Notes: generated by a model from the sequence alone, not told the origin. A stretch of DNA of 64,000 nt from Ancylobacter koreensis (GCF_023016525.1 NZ_JALKCG010000001.1:434001-498000), one strand, 5' to 3'; positions 55,174 through 63,296 are shown, numbered from the stretch's first letter. Numbers and translations are program-made.

Positions 55174-56847
55174 CTATCCCTGCTTGGCGGCCTCGAAGGC
55201 GGTCTCGGCGAAGTCGATCTCGCGCAGCAGCTTGTGGGCGAGGTCGGTGGACAGGCGCCGGCCCCGCGTCAGCGACACGATGGCGCCCCGCTCGGCGCGC
55301 AGCGCGGCGATGTGCAGCTTCTCCTCGCCATGGGGAATCGCCGGGGCCGGCGAGGCGTCCGTCGACGTGGCCTTGCCCGCCGTCGCGGCATCGGGCGTCG
55401 GCGGCTGGAGCTGCGCCAGACGGTGCTCGTACTGGCCGGCGACCAGCACATAGGTGTCGAGGTCGACGCCACCCTTCTCGCGTGCCTTGTCCAGCGCGGC
55501 GATGGCCGCCTTCGTCGCGGCGATGCGGGCGGCGATCTCCTGCGCCTCGCGCGCCGGCGCGGGCGGCAGGCGGATGCCGGCCAGCAGCCGGGGCAGGGCG
55601 AGGTTGGCGATGGCGAGCGAGAGCAGGATCACCCCCGCCGCCAGACAGATCACCAGATCGCGCGAGGGGAAGGGGGCGCCGTCCGGCAGGAACAGCGGCA
55701 GGCTGAGCGCGCCGGCCAGCGTCACCGCCCCGCGCACGCCGGCGACCGACAGCGCGCTCACCAGCCGCCACTCCGGCAGGCGGCGGCCGTCGGGCGCGGC
55801 GGGGTGACGGCGCAGCCAGATCATGGCCGACACCCACACCCAGCCGAAGCGGAAGGCGGCGAGCGCGAGGAGGAGGACGAGCGTGTAGAGCGCCAGCCAG
55901 CCGAGAGCCGCCGGCCCGCCTTGATGGCCGCTCTCCGCCGCCCCGGCATGCACCGCCCGCAGAATGTCGGGGAGCTGTTCACCGAGCAGCAGGAAGATCG
56001 AACCGTTGAGCGCGAATTGCAGCGTCTCCCACACCGCGTTGCGGCGGATGCGGGTAACCGCCAGCGTCTCGCCGCCGACCTCGATCCAGCTCATCGTCAT
56101 GCCGGCCGCCACCGCCGCCAGCACGGCCGAGGTGCCGGCCGCGTCGGCGAGCAGATAGGCGCCATAGGGGGTGAGCAGGCTGATGAGGATCTGCGAGGAG
56201 GTGTCCTCGCCGATGCGCCGCGCCACCTGCCGCTTCACCGCCGAGATCGCAAAGCTGAGGGCGATGCCGAGCGCGATGCCGCCGCAGGCGCCCCAGGCGA
56301 GCCCGGCCAGCGCCGGCCCCGGTGAAAAGGCGCCGGTCATCGTCGCGGTGACGGCGAGCCGCAGGCAGACCAGCCCGGAGGCGTCGTTGAACAGCGCCTC
56401 GCCCTCCAGCACGCCGAGCAGGCGCGGGGGAATGCGGCTGCCGGTCGTGATCGAGGTCGCCGCCACCACGTCGGTCGGCGAGAGCACGGCGGCGAGCGCG
56501 AAGCACACGCCGAGCGGCGTCGCCGGCAGCAAGATGTGCAGCAGCAGGCCGAGTCCCAGAACGGTGAAGAACACGAGCCCGAAGGCCAGCGACAATATGG
56601 TCGCGGCATTGTCCTGCAGGGCGCGCTTGGGCACGCGCCAGCCGTCGAGGAACAGCAGCGGCGGCAGGAAGAGCAGGAAGAACAGTTCCGGTTCGAGCCG
56701 CACGCCGAAGCCGGTGGTCATGCCGATCGCCGCGCCGGCCGCCACCTGCAACAGTGGCAGCGCGATGCGCCCGCCCAGCGCGCGCGAGGCCCAATGCGTC
56801 GCCACGACGCCGGCCAGCAGGACGAGGATGATGGAAAGCGTGTTCAT
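55174..56847 (-). CDS. CPA1-family Na+/H+ antiporter
   Basis: The 557-residue membrane protein has about 12 helices. Core motifs are ELFFLLFLPPLLFLDGWRVPK, ALAAVLSPTDVVAATSI (the conserved SPTD/DP region) and LEGEALFNDASGLVCLRLAV with the ND ion-binding pair. GVRGAVTLAGALSLPL follows late. The C-terminal hundred residues are cytosolic and partly helical (ARIAATKAAIAALDKAREKG). ATG 56847 (MNTLSIILVLL) is chosen; in-frame ATGs at 56856, 56886 and 56925 lie upstream. It converges with the RND operon. Confidence 0.92.
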   Translation of the reverse strand: MNTLSIILVLLAGVVATHWASRALGGRIALPLLQVAAGAAIGMTTGFGVRLEPELFFLLFLPPLLFLDGWRVPKRALQDNAATILSLAFGLVFFTVLGLGLLLHILLPATPLGVCFALAAVLSPTDVVAATSITTGSRIPPRLLGVLEGEALFNDASGLVCLRLAVTATMTGAFSPGPALAGLAWGACGGIALGIALSFAISAVKRQVARRIGEDTSSQILISLLTPYGAYLLADAAGTSAVLAAVAAGMTMSWIEVGGETLAVTRIRRNAVWETLQFALNGSIFLLLGEQLPDILRAVHAGAAESGHQGGPAALGWLALYTLVLLLALAAFRFGWVWVSAMIWLRRHPAAPDGRRLPEWRLVSALSVAGVRGAVTLAGALSLPLFLPDGAPFPSRDLVICLAAGVILLSLAIANLALPRLLAGIRLPPAPAREAQEIAARIAATKAAIAALDKAREKGGVDLDTYVLVAGQYEHRLAQLQPPTPDAATAGKATSTDASPAPAIPHGEEKLHIAALRAERGAIVSLTRGRRLSTDLAHKLLREIDFAETAFEAAKQG

Positions 56848-56988
56848 GGGGCGCATCCGTTCGGCGGCGCCGGCCGCCGGCGCCATCGGGCCATGCCGGG
56901 GCCGCCGCCTCTTTCCGATCCGCACCCGGGCTGCGCGAAGGCCCGGTGGCGGCGCCGCACCCCTGACCCGGAGGCAACTGGACTTGTG

Positions 56989-57005
56989 ATGAGAGTCATT
57001 CTAAA
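56989..57005. promoter_or_regulatory. Possible Irr/Fur-like box
   Basis: ATGAGAG-TCA-TTCTAAA has one perfect half of the alphaproteobacterial iron-control element TTTAGAA-N3-TTCTAAA and four of seven matches in the other half. A single degenerate site; iron control of either flanking gene is only a suggestion. Confidence 0.25.
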
Positions 57006-57071
57006 CCAGTTGTCGCGGGTAGCATTATGGGGCATGGGTGGGTGCAGGCCGGGCTGAGCGGTCGCACCTTG

Positions 57072-57091
57072 CGTTCGTAGACATACGAACG
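57072..57091. promoter_or_regulatory. Perfect 20-bp palindrome, candidate operator
   Basis: Arms CGTTCGTA and TACGAACG around GACA lie 118 bp before the first gene of the ATP-grasp/ACP operon. The size and short spacer suit a TetR- or GntR-type dimer. No T-run follows, so it is not a terminator. Confidence 0.5.
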
Positions 57092-57209
57092 ACTTGCGGT
57101 TTCGACAGGCCGAACGACGCTCATCTTGCCTCATCAGGCGCGACCCGCGCCGGTCTGCCGGTTTTTCAGGGTCCAAGATCGTTTTTCTTAAGGTCATCGA
57201 AGGCCTTCC

Positions 57210-58397
57210 ATGCGCCGCCATGCCTGTGCTGAACATCCGGCGCTGAACGCCCTGCTTCCCACGATCATCGAGCAGCACTCCGCCAATCGGGACTATTGGG
57301 GCGTCGACCATTACTACGAGCTCGACGGCGAAGCGGTGGAGACGGTGCTTTCTCCCGCCGCCGAAGAGCTCTGGGCGTTGTGCCTCGACTTCGTCGCCCG
57401 CGCGGTGGACGACGAGCGCATCCTCGAGTCGCTCGGCATTCCCGGCCTCGCCTGGGACGCCGTGCGGGCAAGCTGGCGCCGCGCCGACCCGCTGCTGTTC
57501 GCCCGTTTTGACCTGAGCTTCGACGGGCATACCCCGCCCAAGCTGCACGAGTGCAATGTCGACGTCGTCGGCCTGCTCTATGAGACGGCGGTGTACCAGG
57601 CCAACTGGCTGCGCCGGCAGCAGGCCGAGGCGCGCCTCACCGCCTCGGCGCGCCAGATGGCGGATCTCGAAGGCGCCGCCGGGCGCATGGCCGCGCGCCG
57701 GTTCGGCGATCGCCCGGTCGAGCTGGTCTCGCTGGACGACGACCCCTATGACGAGCTCTGGCAGTACACGCTGTTCCGGATTCTCGACGGCGCCGGCATC
57801 GCCTGCGATGTGCGCAACTACACCTCGCTGGAAGCCTTCCTCGCCTCCCTGCCCGCGTCGGCGGGCAGCGCTGTGGCGCCCTATGTGGTGAAGGGCTTTC
57901 GCTGGGATCATCTCATCCGGGACAGCGCGCTCGCCTTGCATGTCGGCGCCCTTCCCGCCGGCATTGCCGCGCCGCTCTGGTCTGCGCTGCTCAGTTCGAA
58001 AGGCTCGCTCGCCTGGCTGTGGCACTTCAACCGGGGCCATCCCAATCTGCTGGCCAGCTTCTTCGAACCGGCCCGGCTCGACGATGCCGACGGCTATGTC
58101 GCCAAGCCGCTCTTCTCCATCCAGGGCCAGGGCATCGAGCTGCGCGACCGCCGCGCCCCCGGCCGCAATTGCGTCACCCGCGCGCCCGGCCCCGTCTGCG
58201 GGCGGGTCTATCAGGACCTGCACTATCTCCCGCGTCCCGCCGGACCGGTTCACGCCAATGGCGGGGCGGGCGGCCCCTGGGCCTCGACCGGCGTCTGGAT
58301 GGTCGAGGGCAGGGCGGTCGCCCTCGGCATGAGCGAATGCGACAGCCCGATCATCACCGACGACGCCATGCGCTTCGTTCCCCATGTTCTCGCCTGA
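57210..58397 (+). CDS. Glutathionylspermidine synthase-family ATP-grasp protein (YgiC/YjfC-like)
   Basis: The 395-residue product resembles the C-terminal synthetase half of GspS and stand-alone YgiC/YjfC proteins, which join a carboxylate to an amine with ATP. Family landmarks are YYELDGEAVETVLSPAAEELW and FDLSFDGHTPPKLHECNVD (Glu114, Asn116, Asp118; usual E-x-N-x-D metal/ATP site), then VYQANWL. The late YVAKPLFSIQGQGIEL around Lys299 corresponds to the usual KPL-x-REG loop, but the REG arginine is absent, so substrate binding may differ. GAAGG precedes ATG 57210. It is the first of four tightly packed genes with an acyl carrier protein. The product made here is unknown. Confidence 0.85.
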   Translation: MRRHACAEHPALNALLPTIIEQHSANRDYWGVDHYYELDGEAVETVLSPAAEELWALCLDFVARAVDDERILESLGIPGLAWDAVRASWRRADPLLFARFDLSFDGHTPPKLHECNVDVVGLLYETAVYQANWLRRQQAEARLTASARQMADLEGAAGRMAARRFGDRPVELVSLDDDPYDELWQYTLFRILDGAGIACDVRNYTSLEAFLASLPASAGSAVAPYVVKGFRWDHLIRDSALALHVGALPAGIAAPLWSALLSSKGSLAWLWHFNRGHPNLLASFFEPARLDDADGYVAKPLFSIQGQGIELRDRRAPGRNCVTRAPGPVCGRVYQDLHYLPRPAGPVHANGGAGGPWASTGVWMVEGRAVALGMSECDSPIITDDAMRFVPHVLA

Positions 58398-59052
58398 CAC
58401 CATGATGCTGCCTGACACCACGTCCTTGCCTGACGACACGATCCCTCTCGCCGCCTCCCTCGTGCTGCGCCCGCCGCTCAGCGACCTGCGCGCCTATATC
58501 CACGCCGCCGACCTGTTCGACGCGCTGGCCGTGGCGACGGGCGCCGCCGGGCCGACCTTTCTGCGCCTCAGCCGCATTTCCGACGAGGCGGTCGAGCTGC
58601 GCCACGACGCCCCGCGCCCGGGCGATCCCGATTTCTGCGGCCTGTTCGGCCATGCCGCGCCCGGCCGCCCGCTGTCCGGCTGGCTGCGCCGCCTGCCGGG
58701 CGAGGTGGTGCGCGCGCGGGCGCCGCTGATGGATGCCGAGGTGATTCCCGGCGCCGAGTTCGGCATGGATGGCGCCCGCGTGCGCCGCCGTCCCGGCTGC
58801 AGCGTCGCGCGCACCGCCGTCCTGCTGGCGGTGGCGCTGCTGGAAGAGCTTTTTCCCGACGACACCTGGAACCTCGCCGAGATCACCGCCGAGCGCGGCG
58901 AGGAGACGGGCGCCGATATCGGGGGCGAGCCGGTCGCGGTGCGCATCGCCCGGCAGATGAGCCGTTTCCTCGTCGTCGAGGTGACGGCAGACGAGCGTTA
59001 CTGGGGCCGGTTCACCCTGGCCGCCACACCCCTCCGGAGCGGAACAGTCTGA
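58384..59052 (+). CDS. Orphan protein of the ATP-grasp/ACP operon
   Basis: I do not recognise this 222-residue protein. The N-terminus holds three short repeats of PDT/PDD (MLPDTTSLPDDT), from a direct repeat of CCTGACACCA in the DNA. The rest looks like a soluble mixed alpha/beta domain: LRAYIHAADLFDALAVATG, TFLRLSRISDEAVELRHDA, DAEVIPGAEFGMDGARVRR, a long helix SVARTAVLLAVALLEELF, and RFLVVEVTADERYWGRFTLA. No signal peptide or membrane helix is seen. ATG 58384 overlaps the previous gene by 14 bp; ATGs at 58402 and 58405 are alternatives. The stop overlaps the ACP start by one base. Context suggests action on an ACP-bound intermediate. Confidence 0.72.
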   Translation: MFSPDTMMLPDTTSLPDDTIPLAASLVLRPPLSDLRAYIHAADLFDALAVATGAAGPTFLRLSRISDEAVELRHDAPRPGDPDFCGLFGHAAPGRPLSGWLRRLPGEVVRARAPLMDAEVIPGAEFGMDGARVRRRPGCSVARTAVLLAVALLEELFPDDTWNLAEITAERGEETGADIGGEPVAVRIARQMSRFLVVEVTADERYWGRFTLAATPLRSGTV

Positions 59053-59300
59053 TGGACGATCTCGACGCGCGGATCCTCGCCGTGGCGCGCGGCGCCAACG
59101 CCAAGCTGGGCAATGTCGACATCGACCCGTTCGAGGATTTCTACACGCAGGGTCTCGATTCGCTCGACCATGTGCAGATTCTGATGCGGGTCGAGGAAGC
59201 CTTCGGCGTGACCATCGCCGACAGCGATTACGACCTGTGCACATCGCTCGCGCGAATCCGCGACTTCATCCTGCGCGAGCGCCACGGCGCGGCGGCCTGA
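59052..59300 (+). CDS. Acyl carrier protein
   Basis: The 82-residue acidic four-helix protein has FYTQGLDSLDHVQILMRVEEAFGV, with Ser37 in DSLD as the 4'-phosphopantetheine attachment site. It differs from fatty-acid AcpP by FEDFYTQG in place of the usual loop and by a basic C-terminus (RERHGAAA), so it is a specialised carrier. It starts in the stop of the orphan gene (TGATG) and is followed 43 bp later by the hydrolase. No dedicated phosphopantetheinyl transferase is seen nearby. Confidence 0.93.
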   Translation: MDDLDARILAVARGANAKLGNVDIDPFEDFYTQGLDSLDHVQILMRVEEAFGVTIADSDYDLCTSLARIRDFILRERHGAAA

Positions 59301-59343
59301 CGCGTCGCCCGCCCTTGATATCGTGCCCGATCAGGACATGCCG

Positions 59344-60264
59344 ATGGACAGCGAAGAGCCGTTCCGCCACCTCGCCGCCGCCTTCGCGCGGGCGGTACAG
59401 CACGGTGGCCGGCCGACCCCGCAGAAGGGCAACATCTTCCAGCATCTCTCGGTGCTCAACCAGCTGGCCCGCAGCCATCCTCTGGAGGCGGCCCGGCTCT
59501 ATGCGGCCTCCGCCGAGATCCCGTGGGGACGCTTCGCCTCGCTCGACGCGCTGCGCCAGGTGATCGTGCAGGCCCCGAGCAGCGGCGACGACGCTGTGGA
59601 CGGTTTTCCGCCCCTGCGCCCCGATATCGACTATGTGACCCTTCCCTATCCGGGCGCACGCAAGGTGCTGTTCGTCTTCACCGGCGCCGCCCACCAGTTC
59701 GGCGCGCCGCTGCGCGTGATGCACCAGTGGTTCCGGCGGCTCGGCGTCTCGCTGGTCTATGTTTTCGACATGGACTGGAACTACTATCTCGGCACGGTGC
59801 GCGGGCTCGGCGGCAGCGTCGGGGAGACCGCCGCCGCCCTTGCCGCGATCCGGGACGAGCTGGGCGCCACCTCCTGCTACTGCGCCGGCAATTCCGGCGG
59901 CGGCTTCGGCGCGCTGCTCTACGCGCCGCGGCTGGGGGCGCGGCGCAGCCTCGCCTTCTCCCCGCCGACCGCCATCCGCGAATCGCTGGAGAGCGTGCGC
60001 CGCAAGGGCGCCCGGCTCGACGGGCTGGTCTCGCCGCGCGGCGAGGTGGAGCTGCGCGCCTTCTATCTCGACGCCGCCGAGGCCCCGCCCGCGCGGGTCC
60101 ATTTCGCCGCCAACAACGCACATGACCGCGACGAGGCGGAAAACCTCGCCGGCCTGCCGGGCATCGAGCTGCTGCCGCTGCCCGACACCAACCACAATCT
60201 GATCCCCTCCTTCATCGCGCGCGGCCTGTTCATGCCGGCGCTGGAGTGGCTGGTGGCGGACTGA
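59344..60264 (+). CDS. Alpha/beta-hydrolase-fold protein of the ATP-grasp/ACP operon
   Basis: The 306-residue product has the nucleophile elbow CYCAGNSGGGFGALLYAPRL (Ser184 in G-N-S-G-G). A strand-turn VLFVFTGAAHQFGAPLRVMHQW forms the oxyanion region, and a late DTNHNLIPSF carries the probable catalytic His284. The acid may be in the DRDEAEN segment. Such a fold next to an ACP is commonly a thioesterase or acyltransferase; the activity is inferred. ATG 59344 has AGGA seven bases upstream; GTG 59323 and ATG 59338 are alternatives. The N-terminal 80 residues form a helical extension before the hydrolase core. Confidence 0.8.
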   Translation: MDSEEPFRHLAAAFARAVQHGGRPTPQKGNIFQHLSVLNQLARSHPLEAARLYAASAEIPWGRFASLDALRQVIVQAPSSGDDAVDGFPPLRPDIDYVTLPYPGARKVLFVFTGAAHQFGAPLRVMHQWFRRLGVSLVYVFDMDWNYYLGTVRGLGGSVGETAAALAAIRDELGATSCYCAGNSGGGFGALLYAPRLGARRSLAFSPPTAIRESLESVRRKGARLDGLVSPRGEVELRAFYLDAAEAPPARVHFAANNAHDRDEAENLAGLPGIELLPLPDTNHNLIPSFIARGLFMPALEWLVAD

Positions 60265-60334
60265 AGCGTTGTGGACTGACGTGTGCCGTGCCGATCCGAC
60301 CCCGCCCCGCGCCCCTTTCCAGGAGGATGGCCCT

Positions 60335-61291
60335 ATGAATGCCCTCATGAACGGCCCCGCGCGCTGCCTTGCCCGTGCCCTCCTGCGCCTTCCCGCCGCG
60401 CTCGCGGCGGCCTTGATTGCCGCCGCCCTCGCCTCGCCTGCGGCGGCAGATGCGCTGGCCGACTACGTCGCCGCGCGCGACAGCGCCATCGCCGAATCGC
60501 TGGCCGCGGCCAAAGCGGGGACGGGCGGCGAGGAGGCGGTGATCAAGCGGGAGGACGCCGCGCTGGAGGACCTGTCCAGGCGTCTCTCCGCCGCGCTCGG
60601 ACCGCTGAAGGTCAAGGGCCTCGGTGCGCCGGGCTACTCGCTTTACGGCTTCACCTATGACGAGAACACGCCGACGCGCCAGCTCGACGGCCTCGCCTTC
60701 GCCAACAAGGACCTGACGATCCGCCTCGTCGTCACCCCCGAGCCGGTCTTCCAGTCCTGGCTCGCCGCGCGCGGGAAGGACGAGGGCGCGCCGGCCGCGC
60801 TCGCGGGCGGCATCGAGGCGGCGATGACGACGAATGAATTCTACGGCAGCGCGCTTCTCGTCGAGGGCGGTTTCTTCCAGCCCTACATGACATTGCCGGT
60901 TACCGCCGTGCCGGGGGAGACCGCCTTCGCCGTGCTCGGCGTTCTGGCCGACGAGCCGCCGGGCAACACCCCGCCGGACCAGATCGTCATCGTCCGCCTC
61001 GCCGGCGGCAAGGCGATGGTGGGCGGGACGCTGGTGAAGCTGCCGATCAAGCCCATCGCCGCCTGCGACGCGCTGTGGAAGCCCTTCAAGCAGAAGGCCG
61101 ACGCGCTGGCCGCCGAGATCGAGAAGGCGGGCAATATCGAGGATCCGCGCTGGGAGTCGCTCTATGCCGGCCTCGACGCGGGCGGGGCGGCCTACCGTGC
61201 CTGCTTCGCCAGGGAGGCGCCGAACCAGCCCTTCTTCGCCGCTGCCCTCAAGCGCGCCGAAGCCTTCCTTCAGACCGCGCGCGGAAACTGA
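60335..61291 (+). CDS. Secreted protein of unknown function
   Basis: The 318-residue product has a long signal peptide (helix LLRLPAALAAALIAAALAS, then PAAADA with cleavage expected there). No catalytic motif is recognised. The mature part is rich in Ala and Lys and includes SLYGFTYDENTPTRQLDGLAF, VTPEPVFQSWLAARG and YRACFAREAPNQPFF, with two cysteines (KPIAACDALWKPF and RACFA) that could pair. ATG 60335 has a strong AGGAGG nine bases before it; the in-frame start at 60269 has none. The 70-bp gap after the hydrolase leaves membership of the operon open. Confidence 0.72.
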   Translation: MNALMNGPARCLARALLRLPAALAAALIAAALASPAAADALADYVAARDSAIAESLAAAKAGTGGEEAVIKREDAALEDLSRRLSAALGPLKVKGLGAPGYSLYGFTYDENTPTRQLDGLAFANKDLTIRLVVTPEPVFQSWLAARGKDEGAPAALAGGIEAAMTTNEFYGSALLVEGGFFQPYMTLPVTAVPGETAFAVLGVLADEPPGNTPPDQIVIVRLAGGKAMVGGTLVKLPIKPIAACDALWKPFKQKADALAAEIEKAGNIEDPRWESLYAGLDAGGAAYRACFAREAPNQPFFAAALKRAEAFLQTARGN

Positions 61292-61666
61292 GGGCGCCGC
61301 CGATTCGGCTGCAGGCTTTTCGCTGCAGGCCTTTCGCGGTGGGCCGGCGACGGCCTCGCGGCCGGCGTATGGCCTGCGCGGAACGCACGCGTCGCTCTGC
61401 GGCGCCGCTCGGCGGGGAAGAAGATGCAGGAGAGAATTGGTGGAGCCAGGCGGAATCGAACCGCCGACCTCTTGAATGCCATTTAGGGGAAATGGCTTGC
61501 CTCGGCTTTCCTCGACTTGCCGCTAGTTTCCTAACTCGTTGATATCGCGTCGTATGGCGTAGTAGGGCGGTTCCTTTCGTGGCGTCAAGTTTCCGTTCTC
61601 GTGCTTCCTATGTGCTTCCGGTCCTGCTATCCGTGCTTCCGGTCGAGAAAACAACCGGGTCGTGCC
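61292..61666. other. 375-bp gap carrying the attachment junction and integrase leader
   Basis: No gene is supported. 61292-61437 is chromosomal flank with nothing recognised. 61438-61482 is the tRNA-Ala 3' fragment. 61483-61666 is element DNA, less GC-rich, with short direct repeats (61599-61642) before the integrase. Confidence 0.6.
61438..61482 (-). other. Attachment-site half: 3' fragment of tRNA-Ala(GGC)
   Basis: On the minus strand the 45 bases run from the anticodon loop ATGGCAT (anticodon GGC) through TCAAG, the variable AGGTC and the T-arm GGCGG-TTCGATT-CCGCC. They end in TGGCTCC and ACCA. The 5' half (D-arm, 5' acceptor strand and the 5' anticodon-stem strand CTTGA) is missing; CCTAA stands in its place. 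It is a displaced 3' end, as left by site-specific integration, 185 bp from a tyrosine recombinase gene. Confidence 0.8.
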
Positions 61667-63046
61667 ATGGCAGCAAAGCTCACGAAGAGGATCGTCGACG
61701 CGGCAAAGCCGAAGGCGAGCGAATATTTCATTTGGGACGCAGGTGATGGGTCTCTGAAGGGCTTCGGACTGAGGGTGTGGCCTTCCGGCAAGAAGACGTA
61801 CGTTGCGCAGTTCCGAATTGGCGGCGGACGCGGCGCTAAAAGTCGGCGCGTCACCATTGCGGCCTGGGGCGGCGGATGGACCGTTGAACAGGCCCGCGCG
61901 GAAGCCGAGCGGCTGATCCGTGAAGCCGACAAGGGCATCGACGAGAAGGCCCTTCAGGAAGCCGCCGAGGCGGCCCATAGAGCCGCTCAGGAGGCCGCAG
62001 AGGCCGAACAGCGCCGCGCCGCCGAGATGCGCCTGTCGGTTCTCGCAGAACGCTTCATGTCTGAGCACGTTGCTCTCAAGCGCAAGGGAACCACAGAGGC
62101 GTTTTATCGGATCGTGCTCGACAGGCACATTCTCCCAGCCCTCGGCGACAAGGATGCGCGGCACATTACCCGCCAGGACGTGGCGAGGATGCACGCACGC
62201 CTCGCCGATAAAGCAACCATGGCGAACCGCGCCGTTGCGGTCCTTGGCGCGATCTATGGATGGGCGGAGCGGCTGGAAATTCTGCCGGAGGGCACGAGGA
62301 ACCCGACTACGAAAATCGAGAAATTCCGAGAGCAGGGCCGCGAGCGATACCTCACCGTCGAGGAGCTTGCCCGGCTGGGCGAGGCGATTCGTATTGCTGA
62401 GACTGTCGGTATCGAATGGGCGCCACGCGAGGGGGCAAATGCCAAGCATGCGCCAAAGGCCGAGCACCGCCGCGTCGTCATCGCGCCTGAGACTGCCGCC
62501 GCTCTGCGGCTGCTCATATTCACCGGCGCTCGCCTTCGGGAAATCCTTCACCTTGAGTGGAGCGCCGTCGACGTGGAGCGCGGTCTACTCCGCCTTAGAG
62601 ACAGCAAAACCGGTCCGAAGGTTATCGTTTTGAATGCACCGGCTCGCGCAGTGCTCGTCGGTTTGCCGAGAGTTGGGCGCTACGTGATCCCCGGCGATAT
62701 CAGCACCGGACCGGATGGCAGAACTATCGAGAAGCCGCGCGCAGACCTCAAGCGGCCTTGGGCGCTGGTATGCAAGGCGGCGGGCCTCTCCGGGCTTCGT
62801 ATCCATGACTTGAGGCATTCCTTCGCCTCGGTCGGAGCTGGCGAAGGTCATGGTCTCGCGATCGTCGGCAAACTATTGGGCCACGCGCAAGCTAGGACAA
62901 CCCAGAGATATGCCCACCTTGACAATGATCCGCTTCGAAAGGCGAGTGATGCAATCGCGTCTCGGATCGCGGCGGCGATGGGCGAAGCGCAGCGGGAGAG
63001 CACGGCGGAGGTTATCGAGATCGCAAAAGGGCGCATCGGCCGATGA
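61667..63046 (+). CDS. Tyrosine-type site-specific integrase (P4-like)
   Basis: The 459-residue product has an arm-binding DUF4102-like N-terminus (LTKRIVDAAKPKASEYFIWD, GFGLRVWPSGKKTYV). An Ala/Glu-rich helical linker (about 90-122) and the core-binding domain (LSVLAERFMSEHV) follow. Catalytic residues are Arg289 (TGARLREIL), Lys314, His380 and Arg383 (HDLRHSFAS), His406 (LLGHAQ) and Tyr415 (QRYAHL), so it looks active. ATG 61667 (MAAKLTK) is chosen over ATGs further upstream that precede the conserved domain. It is transcribed away from the attachment site. Confidence 0.94.
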   Translation: MAAKLTKRIVDAAKPKASEYFIWDAGDGSLKGFGLRVWPSGKKTYVAQFRIGGGRGAKSRRVTIAAWGGGWTVEQARAEAERLIREADKGIDEKALQEAAEAAHRAAQEAAEAEQRRAAEMRLSVLAERFMSEHVALKRKGTTEAFYRIVLDRHILPALGDKDARHITRQDVARMHARLADKATMANRAVAVLGAIYGWAERLEILPEGTRNPTTKIEKFREQGRERYLTVEELARLGEAIRIAETVGIEWAPREGANAKHAPKAEHRRVVIAPETAAALRLLIFTGARLREILHLEWSAVDVERGLLRLRDSKTGPKVIVLNAPARAVLVGLPRVGRYVIPGDISTGPDGRTIEKPRADLKRPWALVCKAAGLSGLRIHDLRHSFASVGAGEGHGLAIVGKLLGHAQARTTQRYAHLDNDPLRKASDAIASRIAAAMGEAQRESTAEVIEIAKGRIGR

Positions 63047-63251
63047 TGCGCGTCCAACGCTGTGCCACGTCATTTTGTCACTTTGGCGTGAAGAGAGCCC
63101 GAAATTCGTCTGTCATTTCAATGCCGCTCCCGCTTCGTTTGAACTTTCTCGATTGACGGGGGGCACAAATTCATGCGTTTCTTCGCATGAGGTGGCTGCA
63201 AATGCGCTCAGTTGCGCGGAGCGACCTCTTCTCACCTCCCGTGTGATATCG

Positions 63252-63283
63252 AACCCGGTCCATTGGCCGGGTTTTGGTTTTCT
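63252..63283 (+). terminator. Terminator-like hairpin 1 after the integrase
   Basis: The stem AACCCGG/CCGGGTT with an 8-base loop is followed by TTGGTTTT. It is the first of three similar structures within 125 bp. Confidence 0.65.
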
Positions 63284-63296
63284 GCTTCATGACCCG

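Larger units (their letters stand above)
56848..57209. other. 362-bp divergent gap with regulatory palindromes
   Basis: No gene is supported. It should hold the promoters of the antiporter (minus) and of the ATP-grasp/ACP operon (plus). Two candidate operators were seen and are listed separately (56989-57005, 57072-57091). The last 90 bases before 57210 are noticeably less GC-rich. Confidence 0.55.

Noticed and set aside
51806-55837. A 1343-codon open frame antisense to the RND permease
   Set aside because: Shadow of a long GC-rich gene; no domain pattern and it ends inside the antiporter gene.
61438-61510. A complete tRNA gene on the minus strand
   Set aside because: Only the 3' 45 bases fit. 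The 5' anticodon strand, D-arm and 5' acceptor strand are missing, so it is a fragment left by integration.
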